64,000 nt of DNA from a bacterium (GTDB taxonomy: Bacteria > Bacteroidota > Bacteroidia > Cytophagales > Cyclobacteriaceae): NCBI GenBank assembly GCA_024743255.1, contig JANSWY010000002.1, positions 186,001-250,000 on the forward strand, given 5' to 3'. Of this stretch, positions 31,758 through 42,218 are shown piece after piece (the first letter of the stretch is position 1; every line of letters begins with the position of its first letter). The notes below the pieces were generated by a model. It was not told the origin of the DNA, ran no database searches, and was given only the letters and a program-made list of their open reading frames with translations. A program made the translations under genes and the position numbers.

Positions 31758-34154
31758 TCACTCATCCCTCAATGTCTTAATGGGATTAGTATTGACTAAT
31801 TGTAAAGTGTGATAACAAATTGTAACTGCTGAAACAATCACTATAATCAATGCTGCTAACGCCAGTATCCATAAGGAAATGTTGATTCGATAAGGAAAGT
31901 CGTTCAACCATTGATCCATCAACAGATACGACAAAGGCAATGCCACAAGAATTGCTATTAATAACAGCAGTGAAATCTGCCTTAATAGGTCACTTGTGAT
32001 TTGGAATATATTGGCCCCCAATACCTTTCGAATACTGCTGGCTTTTAACTGTTGTTTGGTCATGAATGACGTGAGTGCAAATAGTCCCACCATGGCCAAT
32101 ACCATTGATATAATTGAAAATACATTGAAGAGGCTCACCAGTTGCTTATCAGCCTTAAACGATTTGTCAAATACAGCATCAATAAATTCATATTCGAATG
32201 GAGTGTCAGGGTTGATTTTTGTCCAGACCTGCTCTATCCTATCCAGGGTAGCTTGCATATTCTGGGTCTTCAATCTTATCTGGAGTGATGATTTAAATCT
32301 TGGGTAAACCATCACAATCAAAGGTTTGATTTCGGAATGAACTGACTCAAAATGAAAGTCCTCCAATACCCCGATTACAGGGCCATCCATTTTGAGATAG
32401 CCACTCTTAATTTTCTTACCAAGAGGGTTGATCTTCCACGTTGAATCCGTTACAGCAAAGAGATCACGTGCTGTTTCGTTTATTAAAAATGCACTGCTAT
32501 CAGAAGTAAAACCAATATCAAAGTCGCGACCATTAACTACCTGAATGTCATATGTTTTAACAAAGTCATGATCAGTAAAGACACAAGGGTATGAAACCCT
32601 GTCTGAGTAACCTTCCGGGGTGAACCCTACACTCCATGTTGGAGCTCCAGGATGTGTTGACGTAGCAGTTACGGATACTACTTCAGGGAAATTTAATTGA
32701 TTTCTGAGTAGAATGATCTTATCCTTTTTATCGGATACCGCACTACCATCATCAATAAGTAAAACCTGTTCAGTTTCAATACCTAACTCTTTACCAGACA
32801 TGAATTGAAGTTGTTTTCTCACCACCAGGTTTCCTACGATCAGTAGAATAGCAATACCAAACTGAAATGAAATAAGGACCTTTCGTGTAATAGCCCCAGC
32901 CCCTTTTGGAGTAACATTGGATTTCAATATTTGGAGACTGCCAAAAGACGATATCAAAAACGCTGGATATAAGCCAGCAACTGTACCAATTAGAAGTGAG
33001 ATAGCTGCTATCAGCAAGAAGATCTCTACGCTCATAATGTCCCAGAACTCAAAATCAACTCCAGAAATATCATTGATGATTTCAAGATTTGCTATAAGTA
33101 GTAGAACAGCTATGATCCCTGCCAGGAATGAGATCAGCAACGATTCAACAATAAACTGCAATATCAGCTTCTGGCGATTTGAACCGAATATTTTGCGAAT
33201 ACTAACTTCTTTAACTCTTTTTAAGCTCTTGGCTGTTGAGAGGTTGATGAAGTTTACAATTGCTATCAGCATCACCAGAAATGCCACAGACCAGAGAATA
33301 TTGACATTCTTCCTCGATCCTCTTGGCCCAAAATCAAACTCCTGAAAAGAATCCAGATACACCTCATTGAGAGGTTGAAAGGAAGTAGTGTATTTCTCAC
33401 TTAAACGTTCGCTTCCGTGTCGGATTAAGAACTGCTTAAACTGGGATTGTAATTGATCATGATTAAACCCATTGGGTATCAACACATAAGAATAGACGAA
33501 ATGTGTAGAGAAACTCTCAAATGCCGGAGGGTTATAACTATTTTGGATGACTCTTTCAAATGGCAACAGAAGATCAAACTGGAGATGTGAATTACTCGGG
33601 CACTCCATTATACCTTCTACATTAAACGATGAGAAATTGCCCGTGATGCCAATCTCCATGGTTTTGCCAAGAGCACTTTCAACTGATCCAAAGTATTTGA
33701 TCGCTGTTTCCTTTTCAAGCACCACTCCTCCCGGATTTCTAAAAAACCTTGATTGATCGCCACTTATGACTGGAAAGTCAAACAATTTAGTAAAACCAGT
33801 ATCCACCACTGCTACCCTCCTTTCATTGATTACCTGATGGCCATCCTTCACCACCATGTTGGTTAGCTGTATAGATGTTGCATGTTCGATCTCTGGGAAC
33901 TCATCAGCCAGGTATTGAGTCCATTTAAATGGCATCATGGCGGATTGTCTTTCACTGCTGTTGAATGTATCCCAAAGCCTGTAAATATGAGCGTTATTAG
34001 AATGGAAGTTATCGAAACTGAGTTCATGAAAATTGTACATGCATATTGCGAGGAATGAGAATATTCCAATAGCCAATCCAAGGATATTGGTTAATGAGTA
34101 CAGTAAACTTTTCCTGAGGTTTCTTAATGCCAAAAAAATGCTTATTCGAATCAT
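31758..34154 (-). CDS. FtsX/MacB-type ABC transporter permease
   Basis: 798 residues. An N-terminal helix (NILGLAIGIFSFLAICMYNF) precedes a periplasmic MacB-PCD domain, three membrane helices (about 285-430), a second periplasmic domain and four C-terminal helices ending TLQLVNTNPIKTLRDE. This double-FtsX layout is typical of Bacteroidota exporters of the MacB type. No ATPase or membrane-fusion gene is adjacent. Divergent from the LysR-type gene with 102 bp between, so that regulator may control it. Confidence 0.88.
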   Translation of the reverse strand: MIRISIFLALRNLRKSLLYSLTNILGLAIGIFSFLAICMYNFHELSFDNFHSNNAHIYRLWDTFNSSERQSAMMPFKWTQYLADEFPEIEHATSIQLTNMVVKDGHQVINERRVAVVDTGFTKLFDFPVISGDQSRFFRNPGGVVLEKETAIKYFGSVESALGKTMEIGITGNFSSFNVEGIMECPSNSHLQFDLLLPFERVIQNSYNPPAFESFSTHFVYSYVLIPNGFNHDQLQSQFKQFLIRHGSERLSEKYTTSFQPLNEVYLDSFQEFDFGPRGSRKNVNILWSVAFLVMLIAIVNFINLSTAKSLKRVKEVSIRKIFGSNRQKLILQFIVESLLISFLAGIIAVLLLIANLEIINDISGVDFEFWDIMSVEIFLLIAAISLLIGTVAGLYPAFLISSFGSLQILKSNVTPKGAGAITRKVLISFQFGIAILLIVGNLVVRKQLQFMSGKELGIETEQVLLIDDGSAVSDKKDKIILLRNQLNFPEVVSVTATSTHPGAPTWSVGFTPEGYSDRVSYPCVFTDHDFVKTYDIQVVNGRDFDIGFTSDSSAFLINETARDLFAVTDSTWKINPLGKKIKSGYLKMDGPVIGVLEDFHFESVHSEIKPLIVMVYPRFKSSLQIRLKTQNMQATLDRIEQVWTKINPDTPFEYEFIDAVFDKSFKADKQLVSLFNVFSIISMVLAMVGLFALTSFMTKQQLKASSIRKVLGANIFQITSDLLRQISLLLLIAILVALPLSYLLMDQWLNDFPYRINISLWILALAALIIVIVSAVTICYHTLQLVNTNPIKTLRDE

Positions 34155-34256
34155 AGGTTCATTTCTTTATGTATATCCAAATCAACCTGATAAGCGTACT
34201 AAAAGATGTATGAATGAAATGAATTTATTTTAAGTTTTAATTAGTTTTACTAATAC

Positions 34257-35165
34257 ATGGAATTAAGACATTTAAAATTGATTGATGTTGTGGCACAGGA
34301 AGGCAGTCTGTCTAAGGCTTCAGGCAAACTACATTTAACACAATCCGCTCTGAGCCACCAACTGAAAGAGATAGAACAGGAACTTGGAATAGAGATGTTC
34401 CATCGAATTAATAAACGATTGGTAATCTCAGATGCAGGCAAGATTATCCGAAACGCTTCTATGAAGGTTCAGCAGGAAATCATAAATGCAACCAAAGAGT
34501 TGGATAAGCTTAAATATGGCTCTCAGGGTGAAATAAAGCTAAGTACGGAGTGTTACACTTGCTATTACTGGCTTCCAAAAACACTTGAGTTGATGAAGGA
34601 CACCTGTAGTCAGATTGATGTTCATGTACTTCCTGAATTTACTAAAAGGCATTTTACTGGACTGAAGGATATGGATTTGGATTTAGTGATTACCAGTCTG
34701 AAGGCAGATGATTCTGAATTAAGCTATAAACCACTATTTCAGGATGAGCAATTATTGATTGTTTCCAAAGATCACCCTTACAGCACACGGAGTTATGTGT
34801 CTCCTAAGGATTTTGAATCACAGACATTATTGATATACAACAGGCCAATTGAGGAGTCTACTTTTTACAGAACAGTTCTAATGCCAGCTGGTGTGAGTCC
34901 TGAGAAGTTCCTTGAAGTGAGGCTTACTGAGGCGGCAATTCAATTAGTCAGAAAGAACTTTGGAGTAAAAGTAATGGCTAAATGGGCTGCAGCTCCTTAC
35001 CTGGCTAATAACGATGTAGTAGGTGTTAAAATTGGGCCAGAAGGTGTGTATAGAAAGTGGTATTTAGCCTATAATAAGACCTCAGGATGGAAATCTCATT
35101 ATGATGCTTTTAGGCAGCATTTGATTAGTAGTTTAGACAGCTTCCTTTTGAATATTGCGTATTAA
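34257..35165 (+). CDS. LysR-family regulator, MetR-like
   Basis: 302 residues. The winged HTH (MELRHLKLIDVVAQEGSLSK, then LHLTQSALSHQLKEIEQELG) is closest in pattern to MetR. An effector-binding domain of the usual size follows (ITSLKADDSELSYKPLF, then LLIVSKDHPY). It is divergent from the permease gene. Its stop overlaps the stop of the converging TPR gene by a few bases. The target is inferred from orientation only. Confidence 0.9.
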   Translation: MELRHLKLIDVVAQEGSLSKASGKLHLTQSALSHQLKEIEQELGIEMFHRINKRLVISDAGKIIRNASMKVQQEIINATKELDKLKYGSQGEIKLSTECYTCYYWLPKTLELMKDTCSQIDVHVLPEFTKRHFTGLKDMDLDLVITSLKADDSELSYKPLFQDEQLLIVSKDHPYSTRSYVSPKDFESQTLLIYNRPIEESTFYRTVLMPAGVSPEKFLEVRLTEAAIQLVRKNFGVKVMAKWAAAPYLANNDVVGVKIGPEGVYRKWYLAYNKTSGWKSHYDAFRQHLISSLDSFLLNIAY

Positions 35166-36322
35166 CCTCCAAGAGCATCAATCTTATCCTGGATAGCCAT
35201 AGCCTTTTCATCCATTTTTAACTGACTGTAGATGTATCTTAGTGTCTCCAAAGGTGTAATATCTGTTGGCTCTAGTCGATGAATTGTCTCCCATTGAGGT
35301 AAGCACTGCTCTAATTTCTTGTCAATTTCTGCATCAAGAACATCGCCCCGTCTCTTGTCTGCCTGAGAAATACCTAAATTGTTGCGTTCCTTAATAATAT
35401 CTGTGGCTTCATTAATCATAATCACCCCAAGATTAAAATTTGAGTTGTAGTCATTTGGATCAGCCCCTATTGCACCTCTATAAGCATTTTTTGCTCCCGA
35501 ATAGTCCCCTAGCTCTTCAAGCATCACCCCCAGGGTAAATCTAAGAACTGCGTTACCAGGTTCCTTTTCTATTTGGTTCAACAGATTTGCTCTGGCCTCA
35601 TCTGCTCTTCCAAGTTGAATTAACACATTTATTTCACTTCTAGCTAGTTCGTTATCGGTAGGATAAATGCTTCTTGCTTTTCGGATAACTTCAAGAGCTT
35701 GGTTTCTCGTACTTGCTTGTGAGTTTAGTATTGATACATAAAGAGAAAACATATCTTTTGACCTCACACCATTATCGAAAGCACCTTTGTAATTTGCCTT
35801 AGCCGATTCCCAGTCTTGAATATTATGTGCAGCCAGAGCGGCATTTATATAGGCATTGGTATCTTCAGGTTGTATTAATTGCGCCTTCTCAAATTCAGCT
35901 ACTGCTACTTTATAGTTTTCTTGTCCATAAGCATCTGCTCCTTTATTGAAATAGTAAGCCCAATAATTCTGCAATGCTTGATCATATGGAACAGGGTATC
36001 CATCATCATCTTTTGTGACAAACTTTGATACATCTCCATTATTCAATTCTTTTGCTTTTCTAAATGAATTGAGGGATTCAACAATTGCAAACTCTCCTCC
36101 GCTTCCATTTTTGTCGGCATTCATGTACACCTGAGCCCTGACCCACCAGGTATTAGGGTCATTTTTGGTTTTGGAATGTTCGGAAGCCTTGTCAATTTCA
36201 GTAATGGCCTTTGAAAAATCATTAGATTTCATGGCAGACTTAGCTTTGGAAACCGCTGAAGTCTGGGCCTGCACGTTGATACTAAATATGATTGCTACTA
36301 GTAATGCGGAGATTGGTTTCAT
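35162..36322 (-). CDS. Periplasmic TPR-repeat protein
   Basis: 386 residues with a signal peptide (ISALLVAIIFSINVQAQ). At least five tetratricopeptide units follow (YKVAVAEFEKAQLIQPEDTN, AYINAALAAHNIQDWESAKAN, LRFTLGVMLEELGDYSGAKN, and a last one near YNSNFNLGVIM). TPR arrays bind partner proteins. No enzyme domain is present. Confidence 0.85.
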   Translation of the reverse strand: MKPISALLVAIIFSINVQAQTSAVSKAKSAMKSNDFSKAITEIDKASEHSKTKNDPNTWWVRAQVYMNADKNGSGGEFAIVESLNSFRKAKELNNGDVSKFVTKDDDGYPVPYDQALQNYWAYYFNKGADAYGQENYKVAVAEFEKAQLIQPEDTNAYINAALAAHNIQDWESAKANYKGAFDNGVRSKDMFSLYVSILNSQASTRNQALEVIRKARSIYPTDNELARSEINVLIQLGRADEARANLLNQIEKEPGNAVLRFTLGVMLEELGDYSGAKNAYRGAIGADPNDYNSNFNLGVIMINEATDIIKERNNLGISQADKRRGDVLDAEIDKKLEQCLPQWETIHRLEPTDITPLETLRYIYSQLKMDEKAMAIQDKIDALGG

Positions 36323-36407
36323 TGATTATAGGACGTTTTATTACCATTAATAATTTACTGATTATTATGATTCATCAAAACGAATTGGCTGGATTTTATT
36401 TTATAGA

Positions 36408-37280
36408 TCAGGAAGATATTTCCATGAGGAAATCAGATAATGAAGAGTCTGTTGCGAACAAAATACCACCATTATTCATAAACGTAGAATCAGGATCATT
36501 TAAGCTCAACCGCTCTCCTCTTGCATTAGAAACCACCAAACCAGCTTCTTCAAAGCACAATCGGGTAGCTGCATAGTCCCAGATGCTTCCACATCCTTTT
36601 CTTGGTTTAGGGAATTTGAAATAGCAGCCATGTTGTGATTGCAAAACTCCAATAGCGTTTCTGACGCCTCCAAATGAAGTGTGGAATTCTATCCCCTTAT
36701 TCACCTTACTTGCATAACCCTTGAGGTGATCAGAAGTCATATCGTAGTAAGATTCACTCAGATAGCTGCGGTCCATGTAGATGTGGATGGTTTGTTCATC
36801 CTGGATGGTGTTTCTAGAGAACTGGGTATCATTCAACTTAACTCCATCATTCTTAACTGCCGTAAAGCAATCTCCTAAGTCGGGTACATATACAACTCCA
36901 ATTACCGGATCTCCCGCTTTGGAGTTCAGGGCAATTGATACTGCATAGCCAGTTCGTCTTTCTGTGAATGGCAGTGTTCCATCCATCGGATCAATGCACC
37001 AGAAGTAGTCTTTTGTAAGTCTGGATTGATTGTCGGTAGATTCTTCCGTGAGCAGTCCAAGATCATGTTTAGCAATAGATTCATTCAAATGTGTAAGTAT
37101 GATTTCCTGCGCTTTGATATCCACTTCGGTCACCACCTGACTTGCCAATGAGTCACCTCCAACTTTGCTCTTTTTGATGTAGTGCTGATCAAATTTGGAT
37201 TGAATATACTGCCCGGCTTCCAGAGCAGCTTGCTTAGCAATTGAACATAGGTCCTGTAAGTCTTGTTGGTTCAGTATCAT
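36408..37280 (-). CDS. Inositol monophosphatase / 3'(2'),5'-bisphosphate nucleotidase family enzyme
   Basis: 290 residues. The Li-sensitive phosphatase motifs are present: TEVDIKAQ, LLTEES (metal ligand Glu), CIDPMDGTLPF (metal-binding DPxDGT) and CGSIWDYAATRLCFEEAG (WDxAA). The enzyme removes phosphate from a sugar phosphate, inositol phosphate or PAP. Start overlaps the stop of the kinase-like gene upstream by one base, so the two form an operon and may act in one pathway. Confidence 0.88.
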   Translation of the reverse strand: MILNQQDLQDLCSIAKQAALEAGQYIQSKFDQHYIKKSKVGGDSLASQVVTEVDIKAQEIILTHLNESIAKHDLGLLTEESTDNQSRLTKDYFWCIDPMDGTLPFTERRTGYAVSIALNSKAGDPVIGVVYVPDLGDCFTAVKNDGVKLNDTQFSRNTIQDEQTIHIYMDRSYLSESYYDMTSDHLKGYASKVNKGIEFHTSFGGVRNAIGVLQSQHGCYFKFPKPRKGCGSIWDYAATRLCFEEAGLVVSNARGERLSLNDPDSTFMNNGGILFATDSSLSDFLMEISS

Positions 37281-38248
37281 TAGACGCTTAACTCTTTGAT
37301 GATCTGATTGGTTATTCGCTCACAATACCCATGCATTTTCCAGTGTCCCGGACTCCAACCATCCAGAAACCGGTAGAAATCAGCCCAGGCATATTTATAC
37401 ATGGCATCCCAATCATTTTTAAGTTCTTGAAAATCAACACTATTAGATACGGTCAATTCAAGCTTAGTAAAGTAATGATTTAACAGCTCATCTTCGTATA
37501 ATTCGCACTCATCATCACTGAAACAACTACTAATAAAGTACGCTACATCCTTCATTCCACAGCCTCCCCCAACATACTGAAAATCAACAGCAGCCACCTC
37601 CCCACTCTTTCCAAAACAGAAATTAGCCAGCTTTGCATCACCATGAACCAGTGTTTTAAACTTTGAACCATTTAGTTGCTTATCTATTTGATGGGCAAAT
37701 TGCTTCAGGGTTTGATTCATCATTTTGTCATACTCATCTGGTCTTGTGTCTAGGTGCCAGTAAGTACCAATAGGCCATAAACCAACTGGCTCCTCTCCTA
37801 AGAAAGTCGCATGAAAATTGGCCAACCAGGACAGACAACTTCTTGCATGATTGAGATTGACTGAATTTGGACTTAGCCTGATGTCATACCCAACAGCATT
37901 CAGATCTTCCATAATAAGCAACAGTTCAGTTTCCTTATTGATGGAATGAAGAATTCCAGGGATTCTGCATTTCTCCGTGTTTTTTTTAGCTTGATTGTGA
38001 TACCAGTTATTCTCTACCTGATAAGATTTCAATTTACGCTGATGAGAGATCTCAGTGTTCCAGCCCCTTGGGTGATTAGCATCATTTGGCAATTGGATGT
38101 GTTTGACAATAACACTTGAGTGCTTCCCTCCTTCCAAAAAGTACCTTCTGATTTCTCCATATCCTGACCAAAGTGATTGGACGGGTTTTGAGCCTGTGAT
38201 GGATGTGGAGTTGGTGTGCTTTAGTATGGAGTTTTCTAAATCAAGCAT
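37280..38248 (-). CDS. Choline-kinase-like / EcKinase-type phosphotransferase
   Basis: About 322 residues from the ATG at 38248; a TTG at 38278 is also in frame. It shows the aminoglycoside phosphotransferase fold: LLLIMEDLNAVGYD hinge, the catalytic loop TLVHGDAKLANFCF (Asp as base, Asn as Mg ligand), then VAAVDFQYVGGGCGMKDVAYF (the DFQ metal site). This sub-pattern is shared with ecdysteroid- and choline-kinase-like proteins. Paired with the IMPase-like gene, so a phosphorylation/dephosphorylation pair on a small alcohol is plausible. Substrate unknown. Confidence 0.8.
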   Translation of the reverse strand: MLDLENSILKHTNSTSITGSKPVQSLWSGYGEIRRYFLEGGKHSSVIVKHIQLPNDANHPRGWNTEISHQRKLKSYQVENNWYHNQAKKNTEKCRIPGILHSINKETELLLIMEDLNAVGYDIRLSPNSVNLNHARSCLSWLANFHATFLGEEPVGLWPIGTYWHLDTRPDEYDKMMNQTLKQFAHQIDKQLNGSKFKTLVHGDAKLANFCFGKSGEVAAVDFQYVGGGCGMKDVAYFISSCFSDDECELYEDELLNHYFTKLELTVSNSVDFQELKNDWDAMYKYAWADFYRFLDGWSPGHWKMHGYCERITNQIIKELSV

Positions 38249-38439
38249 GCAATTATTTGAAAACGATTTGGTCTGCAAGATATGAAATGGGCAAGGAAAT
38301 TACTCAGTTACAGCAGAGACAATCATTATTTTAGGATCCACAAATCCCGATTGAGATATAATATGTCTTACCTCATCAGGATCAAGTATCTGATGAAGAT
38401 CAAATTAAATATATTGGCACATCACTAACTCAATCCAAC

Positions 38440-39399
38440 ATGTTTCAAATAGAACCAATCCTCTGGCTCCAATCTCTTGAATCTCCGGGACTAACCTGGT
38501 TAATGAGAACCGTTTCTGCTCTGGGTTATGAATCCACATATGCTGCAATACTCATCATACTCATATTTGGTATTCGGTTGAAGCAGGGAATGTTTGTTTT
38601 CATATGCTTATTGGTGGCAGGAATAATGGTTAATGGACTAAAAGATGGAATTCAGTTTCCCAGACCAAGTGATATCGATATTCGGGTATTTGAACCTGGT
38701 GATGAGCGTCCACCACTTTTAGTGGAGCATGGTGCCGCAGACAGCTTCTGGTCCTTCCCTACTGCTGAAGCATTGGAAATGGCAAGTATACAGATCGACT
38801 GGAGTTATGGACTTCCATCAGGTCACGTAGGCGTAGCAGCTGCTTGCTTTCTTGGGTTAGCACTTTTTTTCAGGTCCAAACCAATCTTCATATTTGCGAT
38901 TTTTTGGATTGTGCTAATGGCATTGTCAAGAATGTATCTGGGTCGTCATTTTCTGGGAGATGTTTTGGGTGGGATGACTGTTGGAGTAAGTTCTGTAGCA
39001 ATTGCTCATTTACTTGTAAAGCCATTCTCAGGTGATGACCAGGAACCAAAGTCACTGCTAAGACTTGGGATATTCGCAATTATCTTTACGTTGTTGACGC
39101 CTTTTATTCAAATTCTGGATAAAGAAAGTATTGGGAGATTATTAAGTGTAGTTGCTGTCTTTTTATTCTTGGTACAAACAGGATTCCCTCAGGATGAAGC
39201 TCCCGTTTGGAAAAGGGCTGTCCGGGTATTAATAACTATTGTATTATATGTGGTCATTGACAAGATCATTGATCCAATAGATCTTCTGAATATCGCAGAT
39301 GATTCTTTCTTCTTACTATTGGTTTCCTGTGTGATTTCGTTTGCGGCCTTTGCAGGATCAATTATGATTTCAAAGAGCATGAAATTGTATGTCCCATAA
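38440..39399 (+). CDS. PAP2-family membrane phosphatase
   Basis: 319 residues with about eight hydrophobic segments. The three PAP2 motifs are present: KDGIQFPRP, LPSGHVG (His as proton donor) and SRMYLGRHFLGDVLGG (His as nucleophile). Family members dephosphorylate lipid phosphates such as undecaprenyl diphosphate or phosphatidate on the periplasmic side. The C-terminal third has four further helices with no motif, longer than the minimal PAP2 enzyme. Confidence 0.9.
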   Translation: MFQIEPILWLQSLESPGLTWLMRTVSALGYESTYAAILIILIFGIRLKQGMFVFICLLVAGIMVNGLKDGIQFPRPSDIDIRVFEPGDERPPLLVEHGAADSFWSFPTAEALEMASIQIDWSYGLPSGHVGVAAACFLGLALFFRSKPIFIFAIFWIVLMALSRMYLGRHFLGDVLGGMTVGVSSVAIAHLLVKPFSGDDQEPKSLLRLGIFAIIFTLLTPFIQILDKESIGRLLSVVAVFLFLVQTGFPQDEAPVWKRAVRVLITIVLYVVIDKIIDPIDLLNIADDSFFLLLVSCVISFAAFAGSIMISKSMKLYVP

Positions 39400-39578
39400 A
39401 AAGGCTGTAGTAAGTTTGTGTGACTACCAAAACGCTGTGAGCCCTCCCAGCAAATGACACCAGTAAAACTTGATTGTCCTTCGGAGAAATATCATTTCAC
39501 TAAACCCTGCAACTGCGTGGGAAATTCTTATATGTCATACATTTTTCTATATTCGCTTCTATCGCTATGATGATTTAA

Positions 39579-42218
39579 TTAATTATTCAACTTCTCCACC
39601 ATAACAAATGCCCCCCAATATTTAGGCGATGGGTATTGATTTCGCAGTTTTTGTATGGCTTGATAATAAGACTCTCTAAAGTCTTGATTTTTAATCCAGA
39701 TTTTGTAAAAATCAACCATCATCTGTTTTGTAGCTTCATCATCTACTTTCCACAGGCTATTGAGTACTCTTTTAGCGCCAGCTATCAAAAATGCTCTTTG
39801 TAAACCATAAACCCCTTCCCCATTTTGAATCTCCCCTAGTCCAGTTTCGCAAGCGGAAAGAGTGATGATTTCCGATCCTGAAAAATCCATGTCCAGTACT
39901 TCATAAGCAGTTAAAAGACCATCCTCATTCTCATATGTGTTTTTGGTTCGTAAATAATTTTGAGCATTACTTAAAAGCAATCCAGATCTTAAAAGAGGAT
40001 TGTCTCCAAAACTCTGAAACCCTAATGAACTATTTGTATTGTCTTTTAAGAAGTATCCATGTGTAGCTATGTGTAAAATCATGTTATTTGATATGGCTTT
40101 TACATGATGCTCCGCTGCTCTATCCTCAATATGCTTGATTACTTCCCATTTTTTTTCAGCTGACAACAATGTACTTAGATCCTCAACTTCTGTGAGTGTG
40201 CCTGGCAAATCTAAGATCTCATTTGAATTGAAGTATCTCGTTAAAGTGTCTTGCACAAACCTTGTACTTAACTGTTGAGTTGCATTTAAATCATAATTGG
40301 GGAAACCAAATAAATGGATATTTCCACTCGAATTGGTTACACCTTTTGAATTACCCAAGTCTCTTGTACCACTTACTAACACAACCTGGTACTTGTCTAT
40401 GATATATTTATCATCCGGAAACTGGATTGTATTTAGGTTGATGAGATTGTACATGCCATCAGCGGACCAGAAAATCCTGGTAGTTGATTCTGGCACCACC
40501 TCATCTATATATCCCCAGTACTGTTCATAAATTTCGTTAGTCCCCTCATCATACTTAATGTAATCTCTATATAGAATTGCACCTTCTTCCTCCCCGTCCT
40601 GTGATGTTTCAAGAAAAACTAATTTTGGATTACTCCATCCTTTTCCAATAATCATATTGACATAGCCGACATTTCCATCTTGTTTAGCAAATCTTAATTG
40701 TTCAACAGCAATTTCATTTTTATTCAATAATGCCTGGATCTCACGCCAACTCCTTTGCTTTACAAATATATCCCTGGACTCAGGTGCTGATGAAAGTTGC
40801 TTTTCCAGCAGGTCAATTTCATTTTTTAGTTTTACCAGGCCGTCTTTGTCAATCCGATTTGCTGAAATTTGGCTATACAAGTAACTTTTTTTGTTTACGA
40901 ATTCGTTGTAAACATCAATCAGCTCCTGATTATTAGAGTTCTTTAATAGCTTCCTAACACCTCTTTGGCTTAGCATTAACAGACCTTTCACATATAAGAC
41001 ATGATCATACAGAATTCCCGCTATCTCAGGTTTTTCCTGATAACTTAAAGAGGCGTACTCTGCTAACATATCAAGGTTTGGCCGTAAATATTTATTGTAA
41101 GTTTTTTGCTTCTCCAATTCACTTAAAGCAGGAAAATCTCTCTTAATTTGTTCTTTATCCAACTGAATAGCTTCAAGTAGGTATGGTGTCATCATCTCAT
41201 AGTTCCCTACTTCAAATAGTACTTTAATTTGGTCCTTCAGGTAATATGAAGTCTTGTCCACTTCCCCACTAAATATTTGATCCCTTATATCATAAACACC
41301 CTTAAAGAAAACTTTAGCATCACTGAATACCCCTCTGTGACACTGAAGTATGCCAAATAACTGCCAAAATTCCGCAACATTGATAGCTCCAAATCCTTCT
41401 GTAATCAGCTTTTGCGCCTCAATGTAATACCAGTGGGCGTTCTCCAATAATTCTTTATCGTTTGTCTCATAATACCAAGCCAGATATACCTCAATTACAT
41501 CCTTGTAGATATATACAGCGTATTCTTTTTTCTGATCGCTGGTCCAGTATTCATTTGCTGATATTTGATCTATTTGCTCCTTAACCAATTCAATTGCTCT
41601 GTCAAAGTTCTTTTCCGCTTTTACCAATGGTAACTCGAGTGAATAATTGATCGAACAATCTGCCATTCCACTTGCTTTTAAAGCCTGGCAGGCCTCATCC
41701 AGGTATAGATGAGCTTTAGAAAATTCAGACTTCTGAGTATGGAGCGAAGCAAGATAATTCAATATTAGCCTTGCCCCAGAAGGGTGATTTTCCTTCTTCC
41801 ATTCCAGTATCTGCTCAAAAATTTGTTGTGGCCTCTGAATTTCCCCAATGTAGGTCCATAAATAAAGTGCACGATACATTTGGGCATCTGTGTATTGGAC
41901 AGACGCCTTTGTAAAATACTCTTCAGTAAAATCTAACATATGAATACTGTGCTCATCCAGTTCATTTCTTTTATTCAACCAGCTTATCACTCCATACCTA
42001 TGCAATTGCAAATTCCAATAATCACCAACCGTAACGTTCTTGTCAGATAGAATCAATCGTTGAGCTTCCTCGGCTAATTCATATGCTTTCTTAAAGTCTC
42101 CACCATAAGCAGTATAATAGGCTTGAGATTCTTCATATTTCTGTTTCCATGCCTGTCCATCAACTGGATTCTGGATTAGCGAAATTGATGTCAAAACCAA
42201 AATAATACGGTAAATCAT
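39579..42218 (-). CDS. Exported TPR-CHAT caspase-like protease
   Basis: About 879 residues from the ATG at 42218, which overlaps the upstream stop (ATGA) and starts a signal peptide (MIYRIILVLTSISLIQNPVD). The first two thirds are helical TPR-like repeats. The C-terminal CHAT domain has ILHIATHGYFL (catalytic His near 720) and ITLSACETGLGEIQNGEGVY (catalytic Cys near 790), and ends with the LNSLWKVDDEATKQMMVDFY pattern. CHAT proteins are cysteine proteases that usually act in the cytoplasm, whereas the signal peptide places this one outside. It is the last gene of a three-gene coupled operon. Confidence 0.88.
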   Translation of the reverse strand: MIYRIILVLTSISLIQNPVDGQAWKQKYEESQAYYTAYGGDFKKAYELAEEAQRLILSDKNVTVGDYWNLQLHRYGVISWLNKRNELDEHSIHMLDFTEEYFTKASVQYTDAQMYRALYLWTYIGEIQRPQQIFEQILEWKKENHPSGARLILNYLASLHTQKSEFSKAHLYLDEACQALKASGMADCSINYSLELPLVKAEKNFDRAIELVKEQIDQISANEYWTSDQKKEYAVYIYKDVIEVYLAWYYETNDKELLENAHWYYIEAQKLITEGFGAINVAEFWQLFGILQCHRGVFSDAKVFFKGVYDIRDQIFSGEVDKTSYYLKDQIKVLFEVGNYEMMTPYLLEAIQLDKEQIKRDFPALSELEKQKTYNKYLRPNLDMLAEYASLSYQEKPEIAGILYDHVLYVKGLLMLSQRGVRKLLKNSNNQELIDVYNEFVNKKSYLYSQISANRIDKDGLVKLKNEIDLLEKQLSSAPESRDIFVKQRSWREIQALLNKNEIAVEQLRFAKQDGNVGYVNMIIGKGWSNPKLVFLETSQDGEEEGAILYRDYIKYDEGTNEIYEQYWGYIDEVVPESTTRIFWSADGMYNLINLNTIQFPDDKYIIDKYQVVLVSGTRDLGNSKGVTNSSGNIHLFGFPNYDLNATQQLSTRFVQDTLTRYFNSNEILDLPGTLTEVEDLSTLLSAEKKWEVIKHIEDRAAEHHVKAISNNMILHIATHGYFLKDNTNSSLGFQSFGDNPLLRSGLLLSNAQNYLRTKNTYENEDGLLTAYEVLDMDFSGSEIITLSACETGLGEIQNGEGVYGLQRAFLIAGAKRVLNSLWKVDDEATKQMMVDFYKIWIKNQDFRESYYQAIQKLRNQYPSPKYWGAFVMVEKLNN

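Noticed and set aside
32917-33345. Antisense frame of 142 codons within the permease gene
   Set aside because: Shadow of the FtsX-type permease; no start context and no motif.
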